From Pseudomonadota bacterium (GTDB taxonomy: Bacteria > Pseudomonadota > Alphaproteobacteria > Rhizobiales > Beijerinckiaceae), in assembly GCA_023450615.1 (NCBI GenBank), contig JAEXGT010000047.1, positions 1 through 64,000 on the forward strand: 64,000 nt of DNA, written 5' to 3'. This document shows positions 18,301-25,304 of the stretch, one piece after another. The position numbers were made by a program, and so were the translations under genes. Position 1 is the first letter of the stretch. Every line of letters starts with the position of its first letter. Under the pieces are notes generated by a model. That model had not been told where the DNA came from, did no database searches, and was given only the letters and a program-made list of their open reading frames with translations.

Positions 18301-19089
18301 GCGGTCGCCGATCTTCAGGAAGGACATGAGGCCCGAGGAGCGGCCGCCGCCGGAGAGCTTCTCGCCCTCGCCACGGAGATTCGAGAAGTTCGAGCCGGTG
18401 CCCGAGCCGTACTTGAACAGGCGCGCCTCGCGGACCCACAGGTCCATGATGCCGCCTTCGTTCACCAGATCGTCTTCGACGCCCTGGATGAAGCAGGCAT
18501 GCGGCTGCGGATGCTCATAGGAGGACTTGGACTTGGTCAGCTTGCCGGTCTTGTAGTCCACGTAATAGTGGCCCTGGCCGGGGCCATCGATGCCATAGGC
18601 CCAGTGCAGGCCGGTGTTGAACCATTGCGGGGAGTTGGGCGCGACCATCTGGTTGGCGAGCATGAAGCGCAGCTCGTCATAAAAAGCCTGTGCGTCTTCC
18701 TCGGAGGAGAAATAGCCGCCCTTCCAGCCCCAATAGGTCCAGCAGCCGGCGAGGCGGTCGAAGACCTGCTTGGAGGAAATCTCGGAGCCGAAGCGCTTGT
18801 CCTCGGGCAGCTTGGCGAGCTTGGCCTCGTCGGGCACGGAGCGCCACAGCCAGCTCGGCACATCGTTCTCCTCGACCTTCTTCAGGTGAGCGGGAACGCC
18901 AGCCTTGCGGAAATACTTCTGAGCGAGAACGTCGGACGCGACCTGGCTCCAGGTCTCCGGCACTTCGATGTTCTCAAGCTTAAAGACGATCGAACCATCC
19001 GGATTGCGGATCTCGCTCGTGGCGAGCCGGAAGGCGAGGGAGGAATAAGGCGACTGGCCTGACTTGGTATAACGCCGCTCGATCCGCAT
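15388..19089 (-). CDS. nrdJ: Vitamin B12-dependent (class II) ribonucleoside-diphosphate reductase
   Basis: 1233 residues, the usual length for the alphaproteobacterial class II enzyme. It reduces ribonucleotides to deoxyribonucleotides with adenosylcobalamin as radical source. Recognisable parts are VAPNSPQWFNTGLHWAYG, GSGTGSNFSNLRG, GGTTRRAAKMVVVDVDHPDI, NPCSEYMFLDDTACNLAS and ATVIAPTGTIGLVMDCDTTG, all in the catalytic barrel. The C-terminus (about 1205-1233) is a Cys-rich zinc-ribbon-like tail with CPEC and CLKCDTCG, thought to help recycle the active-site disulfide. The start at 19089 is preceded by GAGG. A leader of about 250 bases with hairpins and a candidate NrdR box lies upstream. 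Confidence 0.97.
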   Translation of the reverse strand: MRIERRYTKSGQSPYSSLAFRLATSEIRNPDGSIVFKLENIEVPETWSQVASDVLAQKYFRKAGVPAHLKKVEENDVPSWLWRSVPDEAKLAKLPEDKRFGSEISSKQVFDRLAGCWTYWGWKGGYFSSEEDAQAFYDELRFMLANQMVAPNSPQWFNTGLHWAYGIDGPGQGHYYVDYKTGKLTKSKSSYEHPQPHACFIQGVEDDLVNEGGIMDLWVREARLFKYGSGTGSNFSNLRGEGEKLSGGGRSSGLMSFLKIGDRAAGAIKSGGTTRRAAKMVVVDVDHPDIESYIDWKVKEEQKVAALVAGSKLASKHLKAIMKACVNCEADGDACFDPEKNPALKKEIKMARRVMIPDNYIKRVIQFAKQGYTDIDFPVYDTDWDSEAYLTVSGQNSNNSVSITDDFLRAVEADGEWKLTARKDGKVIKTLKARDLWEQIGHAAWASADPGLHFNTTMNDWHTSPAGGRIRASNPCSEYMFLDDTACNLASANLLQFFDRAAHKFDAESFEHACRLWTVVLEISVMMAQFPSKEIAQLSYEYRTLGLGYANIGGLLMTMGLPYDSDEGRALGGALTAIMTGVSYATSAEMAGELGPFPNYKANAKSMLRVIRNHRRAAHGEANGYESLSVNPVPLDHASCPDADLVAHAKSAWDKALELGEKNGYRNAQATVIAPTGTIGLVMDCDTTGIEPDFALVKFKKLAGGGYFKIINRAVPDALRALGYRESEIAEIEAYAVGHGSMKQAPAINPGSLAAKGFTQEKIDAVEKGLKSAFDIKFVFNRWTLGEDFLTGTLKVPAEKLNDPSFDLLAFLGYSKADIEAANIHICGAMTLEGAPHLKTEHYAVFDCANPCGKIGKRYLSVESHIRMMAAAQPFISGAISKTINMPNDATVEDCKNAYMLSWKLALKANALYRDGSKLSQPLNSALIADEDEDAEDAAEALAAMPAAAKAAHVSEKVVEKIVERVVALREREKMPDRRKGYTQKAVVGGHKVYLRTGEYDDGRLGEIFIDMHKEGAAFRAMMNNFAIAISLGLQYGVPLEEYVEAFTFTRFEPAGFVQGNERIKSATSILDYVFRELAVSYLSRNDLAHVDPSEAGPTTIGSGEAQSKAPEAAPATAIVSRGFTRGNVDRLMLIPGGGSAAGIAQRPSTVGANALKSELASPAPEEQKVGEAEMSKLAFAAPAASPSIADKRAEAKMKGYVGESCPECANFTLVRNGTCLKCDTCGSTTGCS

Positions 19090-19348
19090 CTTTTATATCC
19101 TCAAGTTCGGAGACAAACGTCCCCGGCGCCACAAGTCACGCTTGCAGCTTTCAGCCCCAAAAAACTTTTTCGATACCCCAACGACCCGTTTTGCGGATCG
19201 CCACACGCACCACGCCCGAGTTACGGCCTCCTCCAGACGCCACAGGCTACGCGGCAAGCAACTCGCCGCGGGCTCTGGAACGCTCACTCTGGGGAGATTT
19301 CGACCTCCCTTTCGGGTCGGTCGCCGGTCTCTGATCGGAACCCCGGCA

Positions 19349-19377
19349 AGCTAGTCGTGATGCGAGCCCTACGTCAA
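19349..19377 (-). promoter_or_regulatory. Candidate nrdJ promoter
   Basis: On the minus strand TTGACG (plus 19377-19372), 17 bases, then CTAGCT (19354-19349). The -35 is good and the -10 weak. It would give a leader of about 250 bases before nrdJ, with hairpins such as 19251-19272 (cgcggc / gccgcg). Confidence 0.4.
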
Positions 19378-19404
19378 GAACTTGTGCCGAACGTTTCTGT
19401 TCCA

Positions 19405-19416
19405 ACTATATATAGT
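19405..19416. promoter_or_regulatory. Candidate NrdR box upstream of nrdJ
   Basis: A perfect 12-bp palindrome ACTATATATAGT lies about 30 bases upstream of the predicted -35 of nrdJ. It matches the core of the 16-bp NrdR box, the site of the ATP/dATP-sensing repressor of ribonucleotide reductase genes. NrdR sites usually come in pairs about 31 bases apart; no convincing second box was found. Confidence 0.55.
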
Positions 19417-19763
19417 GGGGAAGTGTTAAGAATGTGGAAAAGTAGCTAAGCCTCAGAGACTCCTCCGAGAATCCAAATCGCACTTTCCAAAAGCCCAAAC
19501 TTGGTCGCCTCGGATTTGCGATTTTGCACCCTACAAGAGGTGCCAAATGTTGTGCCGGCGCATCAATTGCCCATGCGTAAACCACATGGGTCGAAAAATA
19601 CGGCTCCGAGGCGAAAATGCCGTGAATCCGGGAAAACCGCCTCAGAATCGCCTTAGTGGAATCAGTCGGGAATCAGTTGCGGCGTTTGCGGCGGAAAGGC
19701 TGGACTTCGCGGCGCGCTGAAGCCATATTCCGCGCAACTTTGAGAATTCCCTCGGCGGTAGCG
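19417..19763. other. Intergenic region upstream of nrdJ and the NDUFA12 gene
   Basis: About 350 bases between the candidate NrdR box and the NDUFA12-type start. Upstream promoter elements of both divergent genes should lie here. Nothing else was recognised. An in-frame extension of the NDUFA12 frame to 19656 shows no family similarity. Confidence 0.5.
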
Positions 19764-20177
19764 ATGAAAACCTTTTTGGCTCAGTTCTTTACCTGGTGGA
19801 GCGGACAGACCCTCGGCACCCGATTCTTCACGTGGCGCAAGGGGCAGTTCGTCGGACAGGACGAGTTCGGCAACAAATATTACCGCTACACTCAGGCTCA
19901 GGCGATCGATTCCAATGTGGGCGCCGAGCGCCGCTGGGTGATCTATAATGGCGACACCGACGCCTCGCGGGTCCCGCCCGGCTGGCGCGCCTGGCTCTGC
20001 CACAACGGCGACGTCCCCCCGAGCGAGGAAAACTACAAGCCGCGTTCCTGGGAAAAGCCGTATGTGCCGAACATGACCGGCACGCCCTACGCTTATCGTC
20101 CTCAAGGCTCTCAGCTCTCGACGGGCCAGCGTCCGGCTGCGACGGGGGATTACGTGCCTTGGTCGCCGGGCGAGTAA
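19764..20177 (+). CDS. NDUFA12-family complex I accessory subunit
   Basis: 137 residues. The start is placed at the ATG at 19764 (MKTFLAQFFTWWSGQTLGTR); the longer open frame from 19656 adds 36 residues without family similarity. The core FVGQDEFGNKYYR, RRWVIYNG and ASRVPPGWRAWLCH, and the later PYVPNMTGTPYAYRP, match the B17.2/NDUFA12 family, which alphaproteobacteria share with mitochondria. It is an accessory subunit of respiratory NADH:quinone oxidoreductase. In Hyphomicrobiales this gene is commonly found near DUF2155 and aat, as here. Confidence 0.92.
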   Translation: MKTFLAQFFTWWSGQTLGTRFFTWRKGQFVGQDEFGNKYYRYTQAQAIDSNVGAERRWVIYNGDTDASRVPPGWRAWLCHNGDVPPSEENYKPRSWEKPYVPNMTGTPYAYRPQGSQLSTGQRPAATGDYVPWSPGE

Positions 20178-20195
20178 GAGCCGCCTGACACGCTC

Positions 20196-20417
20196 ATGCT
20201 GAACCGTCCGACATCGCGCACCTGCATCGAATGCGGCCTGTCTTACGGCCACACCGATTTTGCGTATCACGCAGGCAAGATCGAGAACGGCCCGTCCTAT
20301 TGGTCGGAACGCGGCCTCCTGTGCTCGGTCGCCTGCTCGACGGCGCATTACGAGAAACGGGAGAAGGCGGGCGATGCCATGAAGGAGCCCGCGCCCGATC
20401 CGTTCGAGCGCGGCTGA
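20196..20417 (+). CDS. Small zinc-finger-like protein, function unknown
   Basis: 73 residues starting at an ATG 18 bases after the NDUFA12 gene. It carries two Cys pairs, CIEC near residue 10 and CSVAC near residue 43, with several His between and after them, which suggests a bound zinc. The segment SYGHTDFAYHAGKIENGPSYW lies between the pairs. The C-terminus is charged (EKREKAGD). Its position suggests co-transcription with the NDUFA12 gene. No family name is given because none is clearly recognised. Confidence 0.6.
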   Translation: MLNRPTSRTCIECGLSYGHTDFAYHAGKIENGPSYWSERGLLCSVACSTAHYEKREKAGDAMKEPAPDPFERG

Positions 20418-20563
20418 GGCTTCTTGAATTCAGGCTCACGAGAATAGAGCGCGCAAAGTCGAAATTCTGCGCCTTCTCTCAAGGAGCAAGCTTCAATCAC
20501 AGCTCGTCTGAAAAGCGCACGATCTGCACCAGCCGTGCTGCTCTCAAAAACTGCCTCGCGTGA

Positions 20564-21892
20564 TTACCGAGCCTTTCCCTTCAGCCATTCCCCGATGATG
20601 CGCGCGACCTCGGGATGAGTCTCGCCTTCTTGCTCCGCACGGCGCATGCGGAAGCTCTCGGCTTGATCCTTCATGCGATAGAAGGAGTGATCCATGTCGG
20701 GGATCTCCACATAGGTCGCAGCGCCCGGGCGGACGGCGTTGATCGCGGAGACGATCTCGTGATGCTCCTCCGCGCTCGTGATGAAATCGGCGCTGCCGTA
20801 GATCACGAGGGTTTCAGGCTTCAGTCGCGTCCATAGGGCGGCGTAATCGATGGCAGCGATCTGCTGGAGATAGGCGTCGGAGGAGGGGATCTTCATCTCC
20901 TCGGCACAGGCGGGCCGTTTTTCCAGGATTTGCGCGCGCGGTGTCTTCTCGATCAGCAATTGATGCATGCACCATTGCTTGAGCTGCATTCGCGCGCCGA
21001 TCTTCTCAAGCGGCATGTCTTCGATCTTGAGCTGGCGTCGGCGGTTGATGAGTTCGTATTCGAACCACGTGCTGCCCACCGTTTCCGCGACCACAAGACC
21101 GTTCACAGGAACCTGCTCGGCCACCAGAGGGCCGACGATGCCGCCGATGCTATGGCCGAGGATGAAGACCTTGTCGGAATCGACATAGGGCTTGTTCTTC
21201 AGTTCCTTCAGGCCCGCCACGTAACCTGCCACTTCCGTGTCGAGATTCGTTGTCGCGCAGGGCTCGCCCAAGCTGTCGCCCATGCCGCTCTTTTCCACGC
21301 GCATGGTGACGAAGCCCTGGCGCGTCAGGTCTGCGAGAATCTGGCGATAGGGCGTTTTTTCGTCGAAGGGGTAATCCATGCTGTAGCAGCCGATGCCGCC
21401 CACGAAGAGAATGGCGGGGCGGCGCTCCTGATCCTTCGGTTTGGTGATGATGGTGCGGCGCAGGGCTCCCTCGGATTCGACGGCCTCGTAGATCGTCTCG
21501 TAATCGGGGGACGATTCGGGCGGGAAGCCGATCAGGGAAACCTGCTGCTCGAAAACCTTGCCGTCGCGGACAAGGGAGAGGGACACGTTGTCGCCCGCCC
21601 GTTTCTTCCTGACGCCGCTGATGACATCGGCGGATGAACGCACGGGAGCCTGATCGAGTTTCAGAAGGATGTCCTTGGCCTGAAGCCCGGCCTTCTCGGC
21701 GGTGGAGCCGGGGATCACGCGCTCGATAAGCAAGCCTTCCCCTGCGGGGATGAGGCCATTGCTGCGCAAGGCCTCAGGTACGGGCGCCATGCTGATTCCG
21801 ACAAAGGCCCGCCGCGCCAGCTCCGTACTTTGGGCCTGTAAGGGCAGGATAAGGAGGAGGGCGGCGAGGAGAGAGCGATGGAGGGACAGCAT
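20564..21892 (-). CDS. Secreted PDZ-domain alpha/beta hydrolase
   Basis: 442 residues. A signal peptide (MLSLHRSLLAALLLILPLQAQS) leads to a PDZ domain (about 28-120: AFVGISMAPVPEAL, GEGLLIERVIPGSTAEKAGLQAKDILLKL). An alpha/beta hydrolase domain follows, with FVGGIGCYSMDYPF, the nucleophile elbow GHSIGGIVG (Ser near 246), YGSADFITSAEEH and the catalytic His region PDMDHSFYRM. It is probably a periplasmic serine esterase or peptidase-like hydrolase using the PDZ domain to bind C-termini or other partners. The fusion is not common. Substrate unknown. Confidence 0.82.
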   Translation of the reverse strand: MLSLHRSLLAALLLILPLQAQSTELARRAFVGISMAPVPEALRSNGLIPAGEGLLIERVIPGSTAEKAGLQAKDILLKLDQAPVRSSADVISGVRKKRAGDNVSLSLVRDGKVFEQQVSLIGFPPESSPDYETIYEAVESEGALRRTIITKPKDQERRPAILFVGGIGCYSMDYPFDEKTPYRQILADLTRQGFVTMRVEKSGMGDSLGEPCATTNLDTEVAGYVAGLKELKNKPYVDSDKVFILGHSIGGIVGPLVAEQVPVNGLVVAETVGSTWFEYELINRRRQLKIEDMPLEKIGARMQLKQWCMHQLLIEKTPRAQILEKRPACAEEMKIPSSDAYLQQIAAIDYAALWTRLKPETLVIYGSADFITSAEEHHEIVSAINAVRPGAATYVEIPDMDHSFYRMKDQAESFRMRRAEQEGETHPEVARIIGEWLKGKAR

Positions 21893-22051
21893 GAGGAAAC
21901 CCTGACAAGAGATGTAATTTTATCCCATGATTCCCTCGGCAGCTAAGCTTTCCTTCTCATCGCCCTTTTTCCAACACGGTTAGCATGTTAACGCGTGTTT
22001 CTCATGAGAACGGCCGTGTCCGGCCGGGCAAGAAGGCGTGGATCAGGTATC

Positions 22052-22669
22052 ATGAAGTTTGGATGGACGCGGGCCGCTCTCGTGGTTGCATCGATCATCG
22101 GCACGGCAGGCGCGGCCCAGGCGGACAGAATCAAGAATCCGACGGCGGTGTTCTCCGGCCTCGATAAGATCACCGGGCGTATCGTGTCGTTCGAGGTGAA
22201 GATCGATGAGACGGTGCAGTTCGGCGCTCTTCAGATGACGGCGCGCGTCTGCTTCACCAAGCCGCCGACCGAGACCCCGAACACGACATCCTTCGTGGAG
22301 GTTGAGGAAACCGGAACGGACGGGGCTACCCGCAAGGTGTTCTCCGGCTGGATGTTCGCGGCAAGCCCTGGCCTGCACGGCATTGAGCACCCAGTTTACG
22401 ATATCTGGCTCGTGGATTGCAAAGGCGGCACGGAAGTGATCGCCGAGCCCAAGGAGACGCCGGAAGAGCTGCCGCCCATCGAGCCGACCACGCAGCGCGC
22501 ACCCGCGGATGCGCACCGGTCCGGCGGCATCATGGCTCCTCCGGACGCCGCCCAGCCTCTGCCGCCCGCGCCTCCGCCGGGCGCTGCTCCGGCTCAGCCG
22601 AGACAGCCGGTCCAGCGCGGCATTCGGGACTTCAACCGCAATGCGCCGCTCATCAATACGGATCGTTGA
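22052..22669 (+). CDS. DUF2155-domain protein, exported
   Basis: 205 residues from the ATG at 22052 (MKFGWTRAALVVASIIGTAG, signal peptide, cleavage near AQA-D). The DUF2155 core (about 25-130) reads NPTAVFSGLDKITGRIVSFEVKIDE, MTARVCFTKPPTETPNTTSFVEVEE and FSGWMFAASPGLHGIEHPVYDIWLVDCKG. The remainder is Pro/Ala-rich. DUF2155 proteins are conserved in alphaproteobacteria beside NDUFA12 and aat; their role is not established, and an envelope function is inferred from the export signal. The two Cys in the core could form a disulfide. Confidence 0.88.
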   Translation: MKFGWTRAALVVASIIGTAGAAQADRIKNPTAVFSGLDKITGRIVSFEVKIDETVQFGALQMTARVCFTKPPTETPNTTSFVEVEETGTDGATRKVFSGWMFAASPGLHGIEHPVYDIWLVDCKGGTEVIAEPKETPEELPPIEPTTQRAPADAHRSGGIMAPPDAAQPLPPAPPPGAAPAQPRQPVQRGIRDFNRNAPLINTDR

Positions 22670-22691
22670 TTTCGGCTAGGAGAGCGGGGAC

Positions 22692-23501
22692 TTACTCCGC
22701 CTCTGGAACATCCCCTCTGCATGCCCACGCCACCGATACGAAGGAGCGCGGGCCGTCGGGCTCCCCGGCCTCGTAGGCTGCCCTGACCGCCGCTTCGGCT
22801 CGGGTCAGGCGCTCTGAATCGAGGCCTGCCACATACCGGCCGAGCGGACCTTCGCCAGCCGCGTGGGGGGCCCAGTAATCCGCGAAGTTCTCGTATTCCA
22901 TTCGAATGAGAAGCGAAGTCTCCTCGACGTTCGACAAGCCTTGGGCCTTGAAGCAATCCTGCATCTCGCCCGGTCTCATCATCGGTTGAAAGCAGTAATG
23001 GTGGCGCAGCTCGTGCGCATCCTCGAAGAGCATGGCGAGGGTATCCAATGTCATGCGCATGCCGGGCATGCCTCCCAGGTGATCCCAGACGGCTGCCGCA
23101 ACTCTGCCGCCTGGACGCACCACGCGACGCATCTCGGACACGGCCTTAGCTGTCTCGGGAACGAAGTGCAGGACGAGCAGGGCCAGGGCGCGGTCAAACC
23201 GACTGTCTGGGAAGGCAAGGGCGCAGGCATCGCCCTGCGCGATGGTGATCCGCGGATCCGTGTTTCGATGCTGCGCTTCCTCGACGAAGACAGGCGAGTA
23301 GTCGATTGCGGCAATCTCGGCGACTGCGGCGGCCTGAGGCAATGCGAAGGTTAAGCTGCCCGTACCGCATCCCACATCGAGAATCCGTTCGCCGTCCGCG
23401 AGCCCAGCGAAATCGATGAACGGGTCTGCCAACTTGCGGCTCCAGCGGCCCATGAGCTGCTCATAACCGGCGGCGCTGCGAACATTGAAGCTTGATGGCA
23501 T
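22692..23501 (-). CDS. Class I SAM-dependent methyltransferase
   Basis: 269 residues. The AdoMet-binding Rossmann fold is clear: motif I ILDVGCGTGSLTFAL (about 41-55), the acidic end of strand 2 in AIDYSPVFVEEA, GDACALAFPDSRFDRALALLVLHF, and EMRRVVRPGGRVAAAVWD. The C-terminal half has the DUF-like cap seen in methyltransferases acting on small molecules. The substrate cannot be predicted. It is downstream of aat on the same strand with about 60 bases between, so they may be co-transcribed. Confidence 0.85.
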   Translation of the reverse strand: MPSSFNVRSAAGYEQLMGRWSRKLADPFIDFAGLADGERILDVGCGTGSLTFALPQAAAVAEIAAIDYSPVFVEEAQHRNTDPRITIAQGDACALAFPDSRFDRALALLVLHFVPETAKAVSEMRRVVRPGGRVAAAVWDHLGGMPGMRMTLDTLAMLFEDAHELRHHYCFQPMMRPGEMQDCFKAQGLSNVEETSLLIRMEYENFADYWAPHAAGEGPLGRYVAGLDSERLTRAEAAVRAAYEAGEPDGPRSFVSVAWACRGDVPEAE

Positions 23502-23560
23502 GACGGGTCTCCCTCTGCGGTGCTCCCCCCAAGCCCGGTTTTCGAGGCTATCCGATGCAA

Positions 23561-24226
23561 CTATAGCGTAGCGAGGATGTCTTCACCGCTGATCTTTCGG
23601 GCGATGGGCCAGATGTGCCAGTCGCCCTCATGCTCAAGGGCCTCGCGCAGCATCTGCTTGTAGCTGCGGCGCGGAACCTCGATCGCGCCGAACTGCGCAA
23701 GGTGCGGGGTGACGAACTGCGTATCGAGGAGTGTGAAGCCGCCGCGCTTCAGGCGGGCGACGAGGTGGACGAGAGCTACCTTCGACGCGTCGCGTTCCGT
23801 ATGGAACATGCTTTCGCCGAAGAATGCGCCCTTCAGCCTGACCCCATAGAGTCCGCCCACGAGCCGGTCGTCCCGATAAACCTCGACCGTGTGGCAGAAG
23901 CCGGCATCGAACAGCTGGCCGTAGAGATCGCGGATTCGCCGGTTGATCCAGGTCTTTTCCCGATCTGAGGCAGGGGCCGCGCAGCCGTCGATCACCGCGT
24001 CGAAATTATGATCGATCCGGATCTCGAATTCGTCCGAACGGATGGTGCGGGCCAAGCGCTTGGGCACATGAAAGCCGTCGAGAGGAATGATTCCTCTCTC
24101 GCGCGGCTCGACCCAAAACAGGGAAGGATCCTCCGCATCCTCCGCCATGGGAAAGATGCCCGCCGCATAAGCCTTGAGCAGGATCTCGGGCGTGATGGTG
24201 ATGGTGTCGTCGGGAGACAGGGCCAT
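23561..24226 (-). CDS. aat: Leucyl/phenylalanyl-tRNA--protein transferase
   Basis: 221 residues, normal for the family. It adds Leu or Phe from aminoacyl-tRNA to N-terminal Arg/Lys of proteins, marking them for ClpS-ClpAP (N-degron pathway). Family features: LLKAYAAGIFPMAEDAEDPSLFWVEPRERGIIPL, FDAVIDGCA, TWINRRIRDLY, HTVEVYRDDRLVGGLYG, FFGESMFHTERDASKVALVHL and LLDTQFVTPHLAQFGAIEVPR. It is encoded in the usual alphaproteobacterial setting between DUF2155 and the accB-accC genes. Confidence 0.96.
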   Translation of the reverse strand: MALSPDDTITITPEILLKAYAAGIFPMAEDAEDPSLFWVEPRERGIIPLDGFHVPKRLARTIRSDEFEIRIDHNFDAVIDGCAAPASDREKTWINRRIRDLYGQLFDAGFCHTVEVYRDDRLVGGLYGVRLKGAFFGESMFHTERDASKVALVHLVARLKRGGFTLLDTQFVTPHLAQFGAIEVPRRSYKQMLREALEHEGDWHIWPIARKISGEDILATL

Positions 24227-24352
24227 GGACTCGCAGAACCGGTCAGGTATCTATCATAAATAGACATGACTGCGCCGGAAGTCAGACCGTCAAGATATCT
24301 ATTTTCGCGAGTTCCAAGGCATCGTGCACAAGGTGGCCTCAGTTTTTGCGAG

Positions 24353-24387
24353 CGTACGATGCTTTCATTCGGGGAGAGCATCGTACG
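24353..24387. repeat. 11-bp inverted repeat (CGTACGATGCT / AGCATCGTACG)
   Basis: A perfect dyad with a 13-base loop (24364-24376) lies between the acetyltransferase gene end and the aat gene start on the minus strand. There is no T-tract, so it is either a non-canonical terminator/processing hairpin or a protein site upstream of aat. Confidence 0.6.
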
Positions 24388-24441
24388 AGGATGCAAATGT
24401 GCTTTCGGTCTATCGTTATAGCGAAAGCTGGGCTCTATCGC

Positions 24442-25194
24442 TCAAGCCTGGGATTCAGGCTCGGCTAAGGTCTGGATAACAATCTTTTCGCCTTGGCGCA
24501 GATAGCGTTTCCGTTGGGTGTCGATGCGTGGAATATCCGCGCCGTTGCGCTCGATAAGGTCGAGCATCTTCTCCGGAGAGTCGACGGGAGCGTCTGGGTT
24601 CTGCTCAAGGTATTTGGGCAGGTCATAATTCCACCACTCGCTTTGCAGGAGCCTGTCGATCAGCGCCTGTTTGAAGCGGTACTTCACCACCTTCGCCGGG
24701 TTGCCCACTGCGATGGCGTAGGGCGGAATATCCTTCGCCACCACGGCGCCCGCGCCGATGATCGCGCCGGTCCCGATCTTCACGCCCGGCAGGATAATGG
24801 CCTGCGAGCCGATCCACACATCATGGCCGATATTGCTGCGCTTGCTGTAGCCGTCAAATGTGAGAGCCGGGCTGTAGCTGCGGCTCGCCGTATAGAGATT
24901 GGTATAGGGAAACGGATGGGAAGACAGCCAGCTCTTGGGATGCTCGCTGCCGCGCATGTTCACGTTGTCGCCGATGGAGCAATATCGGCCGATCGACGCA
25001 TAATGGATATCGGTCTTCGGAGAAATGTAGGAATAAGCGCCGATCTCGACGTTTGACACGCGGCTCGAGTGGAAGAGCTTGATCGGAGCTTCCCAAATCA
25101 GGCCGTTGCTGATCGTTCCACTAAGATCGAGGCCGTGCTTGAGCAGGGCGGCTCGCATCCCGCCCTTGGTGACAGTTTTTACAGCTGCATTCAT
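24442..25194 (-). CDS. CatB-like hexapeptide O-acetyltransferase
   Basis: 250 residues. Left-handed beta-helix repeats are visible: SNVEIGAYSYISPKTDIHYASIGRYCSIGDNVNM, then SNIGHDVWIGSQAIILPGVKIGTGAIIGAGAVVAKDI, PYAIAVGNPAKVV. The pattern HPKSWLSSHPF before the second coil is typical of CatB/xenobiotic- and sugar-type acetyltransferases using acetyl-CoA. Such enzymes often modify polysaccharides or antibiotics; no glycan genes are near, so the acceptor is unknown. It is an isolated gene between accC and aat. Confidence 0.85.
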   Translation of the reverse strand: MNAAVKTVTKGGMRAALLKHGLDLSGTISNGLIWEAPIKLFHSSRVSNVEIGAYSYISPKTDIHYASIGRYCSIGDNVNMRGSEHPKSWLSSHPFPYTNLYTASRSYSPALTFDGYSKRSNIGHDVWIGSQAIILPGVKIGTGAIIGAGAVVAKDIPPYAIAVGNPAKVVKYRFKQALIDRLLQSEWWNYDLPKYLEQNPDAPVDSPEKMLDLIERNGADIPRIDTQRKRYLRQGEKIVIQTLAEPESQA

Positions 25195-25304
25195 CGCTAA
25201 ACCCCTTTCGCAGAGATTCTTTAGCGATACATCATAACGTAATGTTAGGCCAGCAGCTTAACCGCAGACGGCGCCGCTTACAGGCGGTGCCGTCTGCAAT
25301 AGAC

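Noticed and set aside
15820..19062. A 1080-codon open frame antisense to nrdJ
   Set aside because: High GC codon use removes stops from the antisense frame; the protein has no domain and the sense gene is certain.
19310..19345. B12-box-like sequence (AGAGACCGGC on the minus strand) in the nrdJ leader
   Set aside because: It resembles part of the cobalamin riboswitch consensus, but the remaining core was not found, and a B12-repressed switch before a B12-dependent enzyme is not expected.
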